From: JBDHWI01 sp964590135
GTDB taxonomy: Bacteria; Chloroflexota; Anaerolineae; J036; Brachytrichaceae
NCBI GenBank assembly: GCA_964590135.1
Contig: CAZPVX010000021.1
Coordinates: 17,966 to 81,965 of the forward strand
DNA: 64,000 bases
Reading direction: 5' to 3'
Positions 26,458-35,391 of this stretch are shown in pieces. A program made the translations under genes and the position numbers. Every line of letters begins with the position of its first letter. The first letter of the stretch is position 1. Under the pieces are notes generated by a model. That model had not been told where the DNA came from. It ran no database searches and was given only the letters and a program-made list of their open reading frames with translations.

Positions 26458-27735
26458 TCAGCAGGCCAGCGACGCCGGCTGCGCATCGCGGTCGAGTTGC
26501 GGCTCAGCGGCAGCGCAGGCGTGATGCGACCAGGCGCCATTCATCGCGATCAAGCCATGTCGCTCGGCCGTGCCGCCCGGCCCCACGCTCAGCCGGGCGC
26601 TGTGCAGCCAGGTGTCGTATTGATGCACGCACTCACGGTCGTAGATCGCAGTCGTGATGGTGTATTCACCGGGCAGGAAGGGCAGGTTGGGAATGTGGTA
26701 ATCGACCCACCCCTCGTCCTCGATGAAAGGGATGCTGTGTTGCGAGAGAATGTTGTTTGGGCCAGCGATGTTGGTGTCGGTGAGCAGGTGATTGAAGGCA
26801 AGGCCGAAAGCCGGCTGGTGAATGCGCAACTGAGTCAGATAGTGCATGCGCACCACGAGCGGCTGGTTTGTTTTTGCCTGCTGCACTGTATTGCCGGCGC
26901 TGTCGAGCAACTCGACCTGTGTGATGCGCGCTTCGCCGCTGCCATAGCGATTTTCGGTTGATTGTGCGTAGCGCGAGCGGCCGAGGCTGCGCTCAAGGGA
27001 ATAGGCGTAGTAGGCGTCGGTGACCTTGTGGATGTCGCCGGCCATGCGCACGCGCCCCTTGTCCAGCCACACTGCCTGTGAGCAGGTATTGGCAATCGTC
27101 TCCAGGCTGTGCGACACGAACAGCACGGTGATGCCGCTCTCGCGCAGTTCCTGCATGCGCTCATTGCATTTTTGCTGAAAGGCTGCGTCGCCAACCGACA
27201 GCACTTCGTCGACCAGCAGGATGTCGGGATCGAGGTGGATGGCGACTGAGAAGCCGAGCCGCGCATACATGCCGCTGCTGTAATCCTTCACCGGCACGTC
27301 GATGAAATCGCTGATCTCGGCGAAGTCGATGATCTGGTCGATGCGGCTGTCCACGTCGCGGCGCGTCAGACCCATCACCGCGCCATTGAGATACACGTTG
27401 TCGCGGCCGCTCAGGTCGGGGTGAAAGCCGGCGCCCAGTTCCAGCAGCGCAGTCACGCGGCCGTTGACCGTCACATTGCCGGAGGTGGGCTGGATGATGC
27501 GGCTGATGAGCTTGAGGGTGGTGCTTTTGCCGGCGCCGTTCGTGCCGATCAGGCCGATGCTCTCGCCGCGCTGCACGTTGAAGCTGACGTCGCGCAATGC
27601 CCAGAACTTGTTGTCCTCGCGGCTGCGCTGGTTGCGTTGCAGGAGCGAGATAAAAAGTTGCTGGAAGGCGCGCGGCTTGTCTCGATCCATGCGGAAGAAC
27701 TTCGAGACGCCGTTGAACTCGATGGCGGTTGACAT
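26458..27735 (-). CDS. Wzt-like polysaccharide ABC exporter ATPase
   Basis: A 425-residue protein. The ATPase domain has Walker A GTNGAGKST, the family strand LELGAGFHPDLSGRDNVYLNG, signature YSSGM and Walker B ILLVDEVLSVGD. About 180 C-terminal residues form a beta-rich Wzt_C-type domain that in E. coli reads the non-reducing end of the O-antigen. It would drive export of a finished glycan through an ABC-2 permease (Wzm), but no permease gene is adjacent in this window. ATG at 27735 chosen; a GTG one codon upstream is in frame. Confidence 0.85.
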   Translation of the reverse strand: MSTAIEFNGVSKFFRMDRDKPRAFQQLFISLLQRNQRSREDNKFWALRDVSFNVQRGESIGLIGTNGAGKSTTLKLISRIIQPTSGNVTVNGRVTALLELGAGFHPDLSGRDNVYLNGAVMGLTRRDVDSRIDQIIDFAEISDFIDVPVKDYSSGMYARLGFSVAIHLDPDILLVDEVLSVGDAAFQQKCNERMQELRESGITVLFVSHSLETIANTCSQAVWLDKGRVRMAGDIHKVTDAYYAYSLERSLGRSRYAQSTENRYGSGEARITQVELLDSAGNTVQQAKTNQPLVVRMHYLTQLRIHQPAFGLAFNHLLTDTNIAGPNNILSQHSIPFIEDEGWVDYHIPNLPFLPGEYTITTAIYDRECVHQYDTWLHSARLSVGPGGTAERHGLIAMNGAWSHHACAAAEPQLDRDAQPASLAC

Positions 27736-27792
27736 CACTGGAACGGTTGGCCGCCAAGTGTATCAGGTGCAGCGCCGGCAACTCGACGCGCG

Positions 27793-28686
27793 CTACACGG
27801 TTTGCCTGACACGAAGGATATATTCGGCGAGGGCGGTGCGCCAGTCGCGCATGCGGTCGATGCTGAGGCGCTGCAGGCCGGCGTTTTCCAGCACGGAATA
27901 GGCCGGTCGCCTGGCCGGCGCATTGAATTCAGCGCTGGTGGTGGGATGCAGGTCGGCCTGGATGCCGGCGAGGCGAAATATTTCGGCGGCAAAGTCGTGC
28001 CACGTGGTTGCGCCGGCGCTGGTGATGTGATAGGTGCCGAAGGCGTTTGTCTCGATCAGCGCGGCGATCTGCTGCGCGAGGTCTTGTGTAAACGTCGGCG
28101 TGCAAGTCTGGTCATTGACGACCTTGATGGTCTTGTTTTCGCCGGCCAGCCGCAGCATCGTATTCACGAAATTCCCGCCCTTGCCGCTGGCGCCGGCGAT
28201 GCCATACAGCCCGCAGGTGCGCACGAGGTAGTGCTTGGGCCACGCTGCGCGCACGAGCAACTCGCCGGCCAGCTTGCTCGCGCCATACGCGCTGATCGGG
28301 TTGGGCAGGTCGGCTTCGGTGTAGGGTGTGCGCTTCTCGCCGTCGAACACGTAATCGGTGCTGATGTGCAGCAGCGCGGCGTTTGCAGCGCGGCAGGCCA
28401 GCGCCAGTTGCTGCACGGCGAGCGCGTTCACCGCCAGCGCCTGTGTCGCATCCTTCTCGATGTCATCGACGCGATGAAAGGCCGAGCAATTGATGACAAG
28501 ATCTGGCGCGAATGCGTCGAGCGTGGTGCGCACTGCTTGGGTGTTGCACACATCGAGCGTGATGGGCGTGTGGTTTGCGCCGGCGACATTCGCGCCGCGC
28601 GCGGTGGGCAGCACATGATGCGATGACAGAGCAGCGAGCAGATCGTGGCCGAGCTGGCCGTTGGCGCCGATGAGCAGGATTTTCAT
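27793..28686 (-). CDS. rfbD: dTDP-4-dehydrorhamnose reductase
   Basis: A 297-residue RmlD/RfbD short-chain reductase. NAD(P)-binding GANGQLGHDLL, catalytic YGASK with the preceding HISTDYVFDG, the NPISAYGASKLAGE segment, and KVVNDQTCTPTFTQDLA. It reduces dTDP-4-keto-L-rhamnose to dTDP-L-rhamnose, the donor for rhamnosyltransferases. It is first in the minus-strand operon. RmlA, B and C are not in this window. It is divergent from asd, with about 106 bases between that must hold both promoters. Confidence 0.9.
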   Translation of the reverse strand: MKILLIGANGQLGHDLLAALSSHHVLPTARGANVAGANHTPITLDVCNTQAVRTTLDAFAPDLVINCSAFHRVDDIEKDATQALAVNALAVQQLALACRAANAALLHISTDYVFDGEKRTPYTEADLPNPISAYGASKLAGELLVRAAWPKHYLVRTCGLYGIAGASGKGGNFVNTMLRLAGENKTIKVVNDQTCTPTFTQDLAQQIAALIETNAFGTYHITSAGATTWHDFAAEIFRLAGIQADLHPTTSAEFNAPARRPAYSVLENAGLQRLSIDRMRDWRTALAEYILRVRQTV

Positions 28687-28792
28687 GAATGTTGTGACCT
28701 GGATCCCAGAGGATCTGGTGATCGATTGATGGCGATTATAGAGTTCAGGCCTTTGAGGTTTTCAGGAGTCGCTGCGGTATCATCGCCGAGCT

Positions 28793-29866
28793 ATGTCTGC
28801 AAAAGTTTCCGTCGCTGTGCTGGGCGCCACCGGCGCTGTGGGTCAGCGCTTCATTCAACTGCTCGCCAACCATCCCACATTTGAGATTGCCGCATTGACA
28901 GCCAGTGATCGCAGCGAGGGCAAGACCTATGCCAATGCTGTGCACTGGGTGATCGAAGGCGACGTGCCGGCGGCTTTGCGTGGAATGCCCTTGTTGCCCA
29001 CAACCGCTGAGGCGGTGCAAAAAACTGCGCCGGCGGTGAAAGCCGTGTTCAGCGCATTGCCGAACGAGAGCGCGCAGATTGCCGAGCCGGCGTTTGCGCA
29101 GGCTGGCATGAACGTCTTTTCGAATGCGTCATATCACCGCATGCATGAGGACGTGCCGCTCGTCATCCCTGAAGTGAATGGCGATCATCTCGCGCTGCTC
29201 AAGCACCAGCGCGCTGCGCGCGGCTGGGCCGGCGGCATCATCTGCAACACCAACTGCACCGTCAGCGGGCCGGCCATCACCCTGCGCGCGCTGCGCGCTG
29301 CGTTCGGCATTCGACGTGTGTTCTGCGTGTCGATGCAGGCAGCCAGCGGCGCCGGCTACCCGGGCGTGTCGTCGCTCGACCTGATCGACAACGTCGTGCC
29401 GTTCATCAAGGGCGAGGAAGAGAAGTTGGAAGCTGAGGCGCGAAAATTGCTTGGCAAAATTACTGCCACCAACATCGCGCCGGCCGCCTTCGCGCTCAGT
29501 GCGCACTGCAATCGCGTGCCGGTCATCGACGGCCACATGGTCACGATGTCGGTGGAGACTGAGCGCCCGGTCACGCCCGAAGCTGCCGCGCAAGTCCTGT
29601 GCGAATACACCTGCAAGGACGTTGCGGGATTGCCCACTGCGCCCGACTATCCAATCGTGGTGCGCGCCGAAGCCGACCGTCCACAGCCGCGCCGCGATCG
29701 CATGGCCGGCAACGGGATGAGCGTGGTTGTCGGGCGCATTCGGCCAGAGCCGTTGTTCGGGGAGCACGGCGTGAAGTTCATGACCCTCTCGCACAACACG
29801 CTGCGTGGCGCAGCCGGCGGCAGCGTGCTAAATGCCGAACTGCTTTGGCGCATGGGGCTTGATTGA
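28793..29866 (+). CDS. asd: Aspartate-semialdehyde dehydrogenase, archaeal/fungal type
   Basis: A 357-residue enzyme. VAVLGATGAVGQRFIQLL binds NADP. Active-site Cys is in CNTNCTVSGPA. HCNRVPVIDGHMVTMSVET and QPRRDRMAGNGMSVVVGRI are typical of the subgroup found in archaea, fungi and Chloroflexota. It reduces aspartyl phosphate to aspartate semialdehyde for Lys/Met/Thr synthesis. The neighbouring genes are for surface sugars, so its placement is probably incidental. The next gene begins 22 bases downstream. Confidence 0.9.
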   Translation: MSAKVSVAVLGATGAVGQRFIQLLANHPTFEIAALTASDRSEGKTYANAVHWVIEGDVPAALRGMPLLPTTAEAVQKTAPAVKAVFSALPNESAQIAEPAFAQAGMNVFSNASYHRMHEDVPLVIPEVNGDHLALLKHQRAARGWAGGIICNTNCTVSGPAITLRALRAAFGIRRVFCVSMQAASGAGYPGVSSLDLIDNVVPFIKGEEEKLEAEARKLLGKITATNIAPAAFALSAHCNRVPVIDGHMVTMSVETERPVTPEAAAQVLCEYTCKDVAGLPTAPDYPIVVRAEADRPQPRRDRMAGNGMSVVVGRIRPEPLFGEHGVKFMTLSHNTLRGAAGGSVLNAELLWRMGLD

Positions 29867-29887
29867 TAGATTGGGAGTCTTTCTCGC

Positions 29888-31219
29888 ATGAAGAATATCG
29901 TTGTACTTGGCGTGGGCTATGTCGGCCTGGTGACCGGCACGTGTTTTGCCGATCTGGGCAATCGCGTGACGTGCGTGGATGTGAACGAGGAGCGCGTCGC
30001 GAATCTCAAGCAGGGCATTTTGCCGATCTTCGAGCCGGGGCTTGAAGAATATGTGCGGCGCAACACGAACGCCGGCCGTTTGCAATTTACCACCTCGTAC
30101 GACGAGGCGCTGAACAACAAGGATGCGCCGGCGGAACTCGTCTTCATCGCCGTCAACACGCCGATGGGCGTGGATGGCGAGGCCGAGTTGCGCTATGTGC
30201 GCTCGGCTGCTGAGACCATCGCCGTGACGATGGATCACCCGCTCATCATCATCAATAAAAGCACCGTGCCAGTCGGAACCGGCGACTGGGTGGCCGACAT
30301 CGTGAAGGCCAAACAGCCGACGCCGATTCATTTCAGCGTGGTGAGCAACCCCGAGTTTCTGCGCGAAGGTGCGGCGATTGCTGACTTCATGGCGCCGGAT
30401 CGCGTGGTGCTGGGTTCGCTGGATGAGGACGCGGCGCAGAAGGTGGCGCAACTGTATCTGCCGCTGCGCGGTCCGATCATGATCACCGACCTGCGCACGG
30501 CGGAGATGATCAAGTACGCCAGCAACGCATTTCTGGCGACGAAAATTTCGTTCATCAACGAGATCGCCAATATTTGCGAGGCGCTCGGCGCGGATGTGAA
30601 GGAAGTGGCCGCCGGCATGGGCTATGACAAGCGCATCGGGCGCGCGTTTCTGGACGCCGGCCTCGGTTATGGCGGCTCGTGCTTCCCGAAGGATGTGAAG
30701 GCGCTGGCGCACATGGCAAATGTGCAGGGCAAGCACCCGCAGCTGCTCGAAGCGGTGATGCAGATCAACACCGACGCGCGCCGCAGCATTGTGCAGAAGG
30801 TGCGCCATCTGGTCGGCAACCACGGCACGCAACTTAATCGGCTGGAAGGCAAGACCGTCGGCGTGCTTGGCCTGGCGTTCAAGGCCAACACCGACGACAT
30901 CCGCGAGAGCCAGCCGATCGACATCATTCGCATGTTGCAGGCCGATGGCGCGTGCGTGAAGGCGTATGACCCCGTGGCGATGGAGAACGCGGCGCGCATG
31001 TTGCAGAGCGTGAAATTGTGCGAAGACGCCTACGAGACCGCGCAGGGTTGCGACGCGCTGGTGCTGGCGACCGAGTGGAACGAGTTCAAAAATCTCGATC
31101 TTGAGCGCATGAAGCAGATCATGCGCAAGCCGGTGATCGTGGATGGCCGCAACCTCTACGATCCGATGGTGATGGACAAGCTCGGCTTCACCTATCGCGG
31201 GGTGGGGCGGGGTTACTAG
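29888..31219 (+). CDS. ugd: UDP-glucose 6-dehydrogenase
   Basis: A 443-residue enzyme: NAD-binding VVLGVGYVGLVTGTCFADLG, FIAVNTPMG, the NKSTVPVGTG and SNPEFLREGAAIADFM segments, catalytic Cys in GYGGSCFPKDVKAL, and VLGLAFKANTDDIRESQ. It oxidises UDP-glucose to UDP-glucuronate, supplying acidic sugars to polysaccharides like those of the adjacent locus. A strong hairpin terminator follows. Confidence 0.93.
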   Translation: MKNIVVLGVGYVGLVTGTCFADLGNRVTCVDVNEERVANLKQGILPIFEPGLEEYVRRNTNAGRLQFTTSYDEALNNKDAPAELVFIAVNTPMGVDGEAELRYVRSAAETIAVTMDHPLIIINKSTVPVGTGDWVADIVKAKQPTPIHFSVVSNPEFLREGAAIADFMAPDRVVLGSLDEDAAQKVAQLYLPLRGPIMITDLRTAEMIKYASNAFLATKISFINEIANICEALGADVKEVAAGMGYDKRIGRAFLDAGLGYGGSCFPKDVKALAHMANVQGKHPQLLEAVMQINTDARRSIVQKVRHLVGNHGTQLNRLEGKTVGVLGLAFKANTDDIRESQPIDIIRMLQADGACVKAYDPVAMENAARMLQSVKLCEDAYETAQGCDALVLATEWNEFKNLDLERMKQIMRKPVIVDGRNLYDPMVMDKLGFTYRGVGRGY

Positions 31220-31243
31220 AGATTGGGGATTGGAGATTGACAT

Positions 31244-31278
31244 GTGCGACGCACTCAGAAAGCGCGTCGCACTTTTTT
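31244..31278 (+). terminator. Rho-independent terminator after ugd
   Basis: GTGCGACGC (31244-31252) pairs with GCGTCGCAC (31264-31272) around an 11-base loop and is followed by six T (31273-31278). Just upstream (31220-31240) is AGATTGGGGATTGGAGATTG, a low-complexity intergenic tract. Confidence 0.85.
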
Positions 31279-31279
31279 G

Positions 31280-31987
31280 TCACTTGTGAATGACAACGCC
31301 TTGTGCAATGAGGCGATAGTTGTAGTAGTCAGGCGGGAAGTTGAAAGGGTCTACACAATACTTTGATGAGAAGGTATATGTTTGATTCGGTTTTAGGTCA
31401 CTTGCTATAAACACGATGACAGGTTGGCAATCGCTAAAGAAGAGCCTCAGTGAGTAAAAAAGATATCGCACTTGCGTGAGGGTAAATGTGCTTGTGTTGC
31501 GAATGGTTCCTGTGTAGTTTGTCGTCCCAAGCACGAGTGAAGTGGTAAGGCTCATGTAGCTTTGACTGTTCAAAGGATTATCGCTGAGGACGTTGATTGC
31601 ATTCTGTGCGACTGACCCGACTTGCGCGCCGGAAACGGTAATGGCGAAAGGATTAAGCTGACCGGGAATGACCGCAGGTAGTAATGTCGATCCCGTTGAC
31701 GTTCCAATTGTTTGCCCTGTTGTGTCAAATGCCTTTGCTTGTATAGTGACGTTGGTGACCGTTGTTGATGCTGCGACAGTTCCTGCAACAGCATATTGCC
31801 CAGTGCGATTGCCACTTTCAAGAGTTTCAGCAATTGTCGTCGAAACAGATCTACCTGACACAAAAGGCAAGTAAATGCAGTCCGAGCTTGTGCAAAGGGG
31901 CGTAGCGCCGGCTACGCTGCTGCATATTAAAAATAGAACGATACTCGACAAGCCCCTTTGCAAAAAACAGCATTTATCCCTGCTCAT
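31280..31987 (-). CDS. Secreted protein with FxLYD-like domain, AT-rich
   Basis: A 235-residue protein. Sec signal peptide MSRDKCCFLQRGLSSIVLFL, cleavage near AGA-TPL. The body has Thr/Ser-rich beta strands (YAVAGTVAASTTVTNVTIQA, then YTGTIRNTSTFTLTQVRYLF), like two tandem FxLYD/Ig-like repeats that occur in surface proteins. Function unknown. The gene is clearly richer in A+T than its neighbours, and its Ser/Thr/Asn content is higher, suggesting recent acquisition. The start at 31987 (ATG) is preferred to a GTG nine codons upstream. Confidence 0.6.
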   Translation of the reverse strand: MSRDKCCFLQRGLSSIVLFLICSSVAGATPLCTSSDCIYLPFVSGRSVSTTIAETLESGNRTGQYAVAGTVAASTTVTNVTIQAKAFDTTGQTIGTSTGSTLLPAVIPGQLNPFAITVSGAQVGSVAQNAINVLSDNPLNSQSYMSLTTSLVLGTTNYTGTIRNTSTFTLTQVRYLFYSLRLFFSDCQPVIVFIASDLKPNQTYTFSSKYCVDPFNFPPDYYNYRLIAQGVVIHK

Positions 31988-32253
31988 GGGTTGCTTTATT
32001 GGGTAATAAACCACGAAGCTGCTTCTCCTTCACGCTATTCATTCTTTGAGCCAATAGAAACTGGCCCAGAATTTACTAACTCAGAAGCTTTGGAAAGGTT
32101 ACGAATCCAACACTTTCTACATAGAACAACCAGATTATCTATGCGACAACCTGCAATGGTTATAAATCAAAAAACCATATTGCCAAATGCAAAACGCATG
32201 ACTTGCAATGAATACTTACAGATTTGACTTGCGGTAAAGTTTGCCCCATTCTC
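31988..32253. other. AT-rich intergenic stretch
   Basis: 266 bases, distinctly richer in A+T than the rest of the window. It must carry the promoter of the minus-strand secreted gene and that of the plus-strand M16 gene (TTGACT at 32224-32229 is a possible -35). A short open frame on the plus strand overlaps the secreted gene and looks non-coding. Confidence 0.4.
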
Positions 32254-33606
32254 ATGCCAAGCAAAAACGGACACAGCAAAACCAAATTCGCCAAACCGCC
32301 GGCGCGCACAAAAGTCAAGCGCTTCGAAAATAACATCACCCGCGCCACGCTGCCCAATGGCCTGACGGTGATCGCGAAGGAGATGCACACCTCGCCGGTC
32401 ACAGCGTTCTGCGTGTGGTATCGCGTCGGCTCGCGCAACGAGCACGCCGGCATCACCGGCATCTCGCACTGGGTCGAACACATGATGTTCAAAGGCACGC
32501 AGAAATACACCGAAGCCGACCTCGACCGGCTCGTGAGCCGCGATGGCGGCGTGCGCAATGCCTTCACGTGGATCGACTTCACCGCGTATTACGAGACGAT
32601 GCCATCGAACAAGATCGACCTCGCCATCGAACTGGAGGCCGACCGCATGGTGAACTCGCGCTTCGATCCAAAAGAGGTGAGCAGCGAGCGGGTCGTGATC
32701 ATCAACGAGCGGCAGGGCAACGAGAACAGCCCGGGCTTCCGGCTCTACGAAGATGTGCAGGCGGCGGCGTTCAAAGCGCATTCGTATGGGCATGAGGTGA
32801 TCGGCCACATGCGCGACCTGGAGACGATGACGCGCGATGACCTCTTCACACATTACAAAAATTATTACGCGCCGAACAACGCCATCGTCGCGGTCGCCGG
32901 CGATTTCGACACCGCCGAGATGCTCGCGAAGATCGAAAAGCGCTATGGCAAGCTCAAGCCGTCGGCTCACATTGACCAATCCACCACCACCGAGCCGGCG
33001 CAGAAGGGCGAGCGCCGCGTGACCGTGAAGGGCGAGGGCGAGACGAATTACCTTGCACTCGCGTTTCATGCGCCAAATGCGACGCATGCCGACTACATGC
33101 CGCTGGTCGCGCTGGATTCGGTGCTGTGCGGCGCGAGCGGCCTGTCGTTCTTCGGCGGCGGCACCAGCAACCGCAGCAGCCGGCTGAGCAAGGCGCTGGT
33201 CGACACCGGCTTTGCGGCGGACGCCGGTGGTGGCGTGCTGCCCACGCTCGACCCATTTTTGTATTCGCTCGGCGCGACGGTGATGCCGGGCAGGGACATC
33301 AACGATGTCGAGCGCAAATTGTGGGAAGAGATCGAGCGCCTGCAACGCGAACCCATTTCGCAGGCCGAACTGGACAAGGCGCTCAAGCAGACGCGCGCGC
33401 AGGTGGCCTTCGGCACGGAGACGGTGACGAATCAGGCATTCTGGCTTGGCTTCAGCGAAATCGTCGCCGGCCACACCTGGTTCACTACATTCCTGGACCG
33501 GCTGGCACAGGTGATGCCGGCGGATGTGCAGCGTGTGGCGCAGGCCTATCTCACCCGCGACAACGTCACGGTTGGGTATTACCTGGCGCAGGGAGGGCAG
33601 GCATGA
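32254..33606 (+). CDS. M16-family zinc peptidase, catalytic subunit
   Basis: A 450-residue M16B peptidase. The inverted zinc motif HxxEH is present as HWVEH in GITGISHWVEHMMFKGT, with the distal Glu region EVSSERVVIINERQ. The C-terminal half has ADYMPLVALDSVLCG and SRLSKALVDTGFA. The family cleaves small peptides or precursor proteins, usually as a pair of one active and one inactive subunit, and the second subunit follows at once. No signal peptide. The ATG at 32254 is chosen; sequence before it does not look coding. Confidence 0.85.
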   Translation: MPSKNGHSKTKFAKPPARTKVKRFENNITRATLPNGLTVIAKEMHTSPVTAFCVWYRVGSRNEHAGITGISHWVEHMMFKGTQKYTEADLDRLVSRDGGVRNAFTWIDFTAYYETMPSNKIDLAIELEADRMVNSRFDPKEVSSERVVIINERQGNENSPGFRLYEDVQAAAFKAHSYGHEVIGHMRDLETMTRDDLFTHYKNYYAPNNAIVAVAGDFDTAEMLAKIEKRYGKLKPSAHIDQSTTTEPAQKGERRVTVKGEGETNYLALAFHAPNATHADYMPLVALDSVLCGASGLSFFGGGTSNRSSRLSKALVDTGFAADAGGGVLPTLDPFLYSLGATVMPGRDINDVERKLWEEIERLQREPISQAELDKALKQTRAQVAFGTETVTNQAFWLGFSEIVAGHTWFTTFLDRLAQVMPADVQRVAQAYLTRDNVTVGYYLAQGGQA

Positions 33607-34913
33607 TGGCAGCCCGCAGCCGAAAGCCGGCCCCGCACAAGGCCGCCGCTGTTGCGCCGTCTGTGCCATGCAGCGCCAACATTGCGCAATTCGAACTGAC
33701 CAACGGCATTCGCATCTTCGCCTATGAAAACTTCAACAGCCCGGCGGCGGTGGTCAGCGGCTATCTGGTCGCCGGCGCACTGGACGAGCCGGGCGAGAAG
33801 CGCGGCCTCGCCGGCTTCGTTGCCGATTGCCTGACGCGCGGCACGCAACACCACAGCTACGAGCAGATCTTCGAACAAACCGAGTCCATCGGTGCGAATT
33901 TGAGCGTGAGTGGCGGCATGTTCACCACCGGCTTCTACAGCAAGAGCCTGAGCGAAGACTTGCCGCACATGATGGATTTGCTCGGAGACGTCATTCGCCG
34001 GCCCACTTTCCCCGAAGCCGAAGTGGAGAAGGAGCGCGCCGAATGGCTGACCGGCCTGCAGGAGCGCACCAACAGCACGCGCGCGATGTGCGGCTTGTCG
34101 TTTGCGGAATTGTGCTACCCCGAAAATCACCCGTATCACTACTCAACGGATGGCTACCCCGAAACTGCGAAGGCGATCACGCTGAATGACGTGCGGGATT
34201 TCCATCATGGCTATTACGCGCCGCAAGACATGGTGTTCGTCGTCACCGGCGCGGTGAAGGCTGAAACCGCCCGCGACATCATTGCTGCCCAGTTTGGAGA
34301 TTGGGAAAATCGCCGGCCCGCCCGATCCGCCTTGCCAGAAGCGCCAAAGATCACAGGCCGGCCGCGCAAGCATGTGGCGATGCCCGGCAAGAGCCAGAGC
34401 AACCTCGCTTTTGGGTTCCCCGGCCCCTCACAATTTGATCCCGATTGGACGCCCTGCGTGATGATGAACAGCATCCTCGGACAGTTTGGCATGTATGGTC
34501 GGCTGGGCGAGAGCGTGCGCAAGGAAGAGGGCTTGGTGTATTACATCGGCAGTCGCTTCGAAGGAGGGCTGGGGCCGGGGTCGTGGAACATCTACGCCGG
34601 CACCAACCCTGGCACGGTCGACCGCGTGATCGAGATCGCGCTAAAGGAAGTGCGGCGCATGCGCGATCGCAAGGTGAAACCGGGCGAGCTGGACGACAAC
34701 CAGTCGTATTTCATCGGTGTGCAGCCGCTGCAGCTTGAGACGAATGAAGGCATTGCCGGCCAGATCCTGAACATGGTGCGTTACAAGCGCGGGCTGGACT
34801 GGATGTTGAGCTATGAGGATCGCATTCGCGCCATCACCGTGGCAGACATTCAGCGCGTGGCGCAGACGTGGCTCGACCCCGACAATTTTGTGCTGGCAAC
34901 CGCCGGCACGTGA
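33603..34913 (+). CDS. M16-family peptidase-like, non-catalytic subunit
   Basis: A 436-residue homolog of the preceding protein. Where the zinc motif should be it reads EKRGLAGFVADCLTRGT, so HxxEH is lost. This is the usual state of the partner subunit in bacterial and mitochondrial M16 pairs. Other family segments remain: LPHMMDLLGDVIRRPTFPEAEVEKER, FHHGYYAPQDMVFVVTGAV, GRLGESVRKEEGLVYYIGS. The start at 33603 overlaps the upstream stop (ATGA), indicating coupled translation and a 1:1 complex. Confidence 0.85.
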   Translation: MMAARSRKPAPHKAAAVAPSVPCSANIAQFELTNGIRIFAYENFNSPAAVVSGYLVAGALDEPGEKRGLAGFVADCLTRGTQHHSYEQIFEQTESIGANLSVSGGMFTTGFYSKSLSEDLPHMMDLLGDVIRRPTFPEAEVEKERAEWLTGLQERTNSTRAMCGLSFAELCYPENHPYHYSTDGYPETAKAITLNDVRDFHHGYYAPQDMVFVVTGAVKAETARDIIAAQFGDWENRRPARSALPEAPKITGRPRKHVAMPGKSQSNLAFGFPGPSQFDPDWTPCVMMNSILGQFGMYGRLGESVRKEEGLVYYIGSRFEGGLGPGSWNIYAGTNPGTVDRVIEIALKEVRRMRDRKVKPGELDDNQSYFIGVQPLQLETNEGIAGQILNMVRYKRGLDWMLSYEDRIRAITVADIQRVAQTWLDPDNFVLATAGT

Positions 34914-35003
34914 GCGATACTCGACTCTGAGTGATGCGTTCTGAGTGCCGAGTTGTGAGGACCGGCGTCACGCATCACTTATCACTCGGAACTCCAAACT
35001 CCC

Positions 35004-35378
35004 ATGCTGACCACCGGCGTCGACATCATCTCCGTTCATCGTGTGCAGGATGCCATTGCGCGCCACGGGGATCGTTTTCTCGGGCGCGTATACACCGTGG
35101 ATGAACTGGTGTATTGCCAGGGGCGCATCGGGGCGCTGGCAGCGCGCTTTGCCGCAAAAGAGGCGGTGTCGAAGGCGCTCGGCGTCGGCATCAGGACGCT
35201 TTCGCAGCAAGGCATCGCGTGGCATGAGGCTGAGGTGGTGAACGATGCGCGTGGCAAGCCGGCGGTGCGCCTGCATGGCCGCGCCGCGCAATTGGCGCAG
35301 CAGTTGCATCTCACACAGTGGTCGATCTCGATCTCGCACGAGCGCGATCACGCCATCGCCTTGGTCGTGGCGATGTGA
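35004..35378 (+). CDS. acpS: Holo-[acyl-carrier-protein] synthase
   Basis: A 124-residue protein of standard AcpS length: TGVDIISVHRVQDAI (metal-binding Asp), FAAKEAVSKALG (Glu/Lys region) and WSISISHERDHAIALVVA. It moves 4'-phosphopantetheine from CoA onto apo-ACP. The 90-base gap from the M16 gene contains repeat-like text (ATCACTTATCACTCGGAACTCC), so it may have its own promoter. Confidence 0.9.
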   Translation: MLTTGVDIISVHRVQDAIARHGDRFLGRVYTVDELVYCQGRIGALAARFAAKEAVSKALGVGIRTLSQQGIAWHEAEVVNDARGKPAVRLHGRAAQLAQQLHLTQWSISISHERDHAIALVVAM

Positions 35379-35391
35379 TGGCAGCGGCCGG

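Noticed and set aside
29828..31243. A 471-codon minus-strand frame opposite ugd
   Set aside because: Shadow frame. ugd has all family motifs.
31958..32227. An 89-codon plus-strand frame in the AT-rich stretch
   Set aside because: It overlaps the start of the minus-strand secreted gene, has no ribosome site and no recognisable features.
33126..33602. N-terminal extension of the second M16 protein
   Set aside because: It lies within the first M16 gene in another frame. The ATGA junction at 33603 gives the normal protein.
32167..33669. A 500-codon minus-strand frame opposite the first M16 gene
   Set aside because: Shadow frame; the plus strand has HxxEH and family residues.
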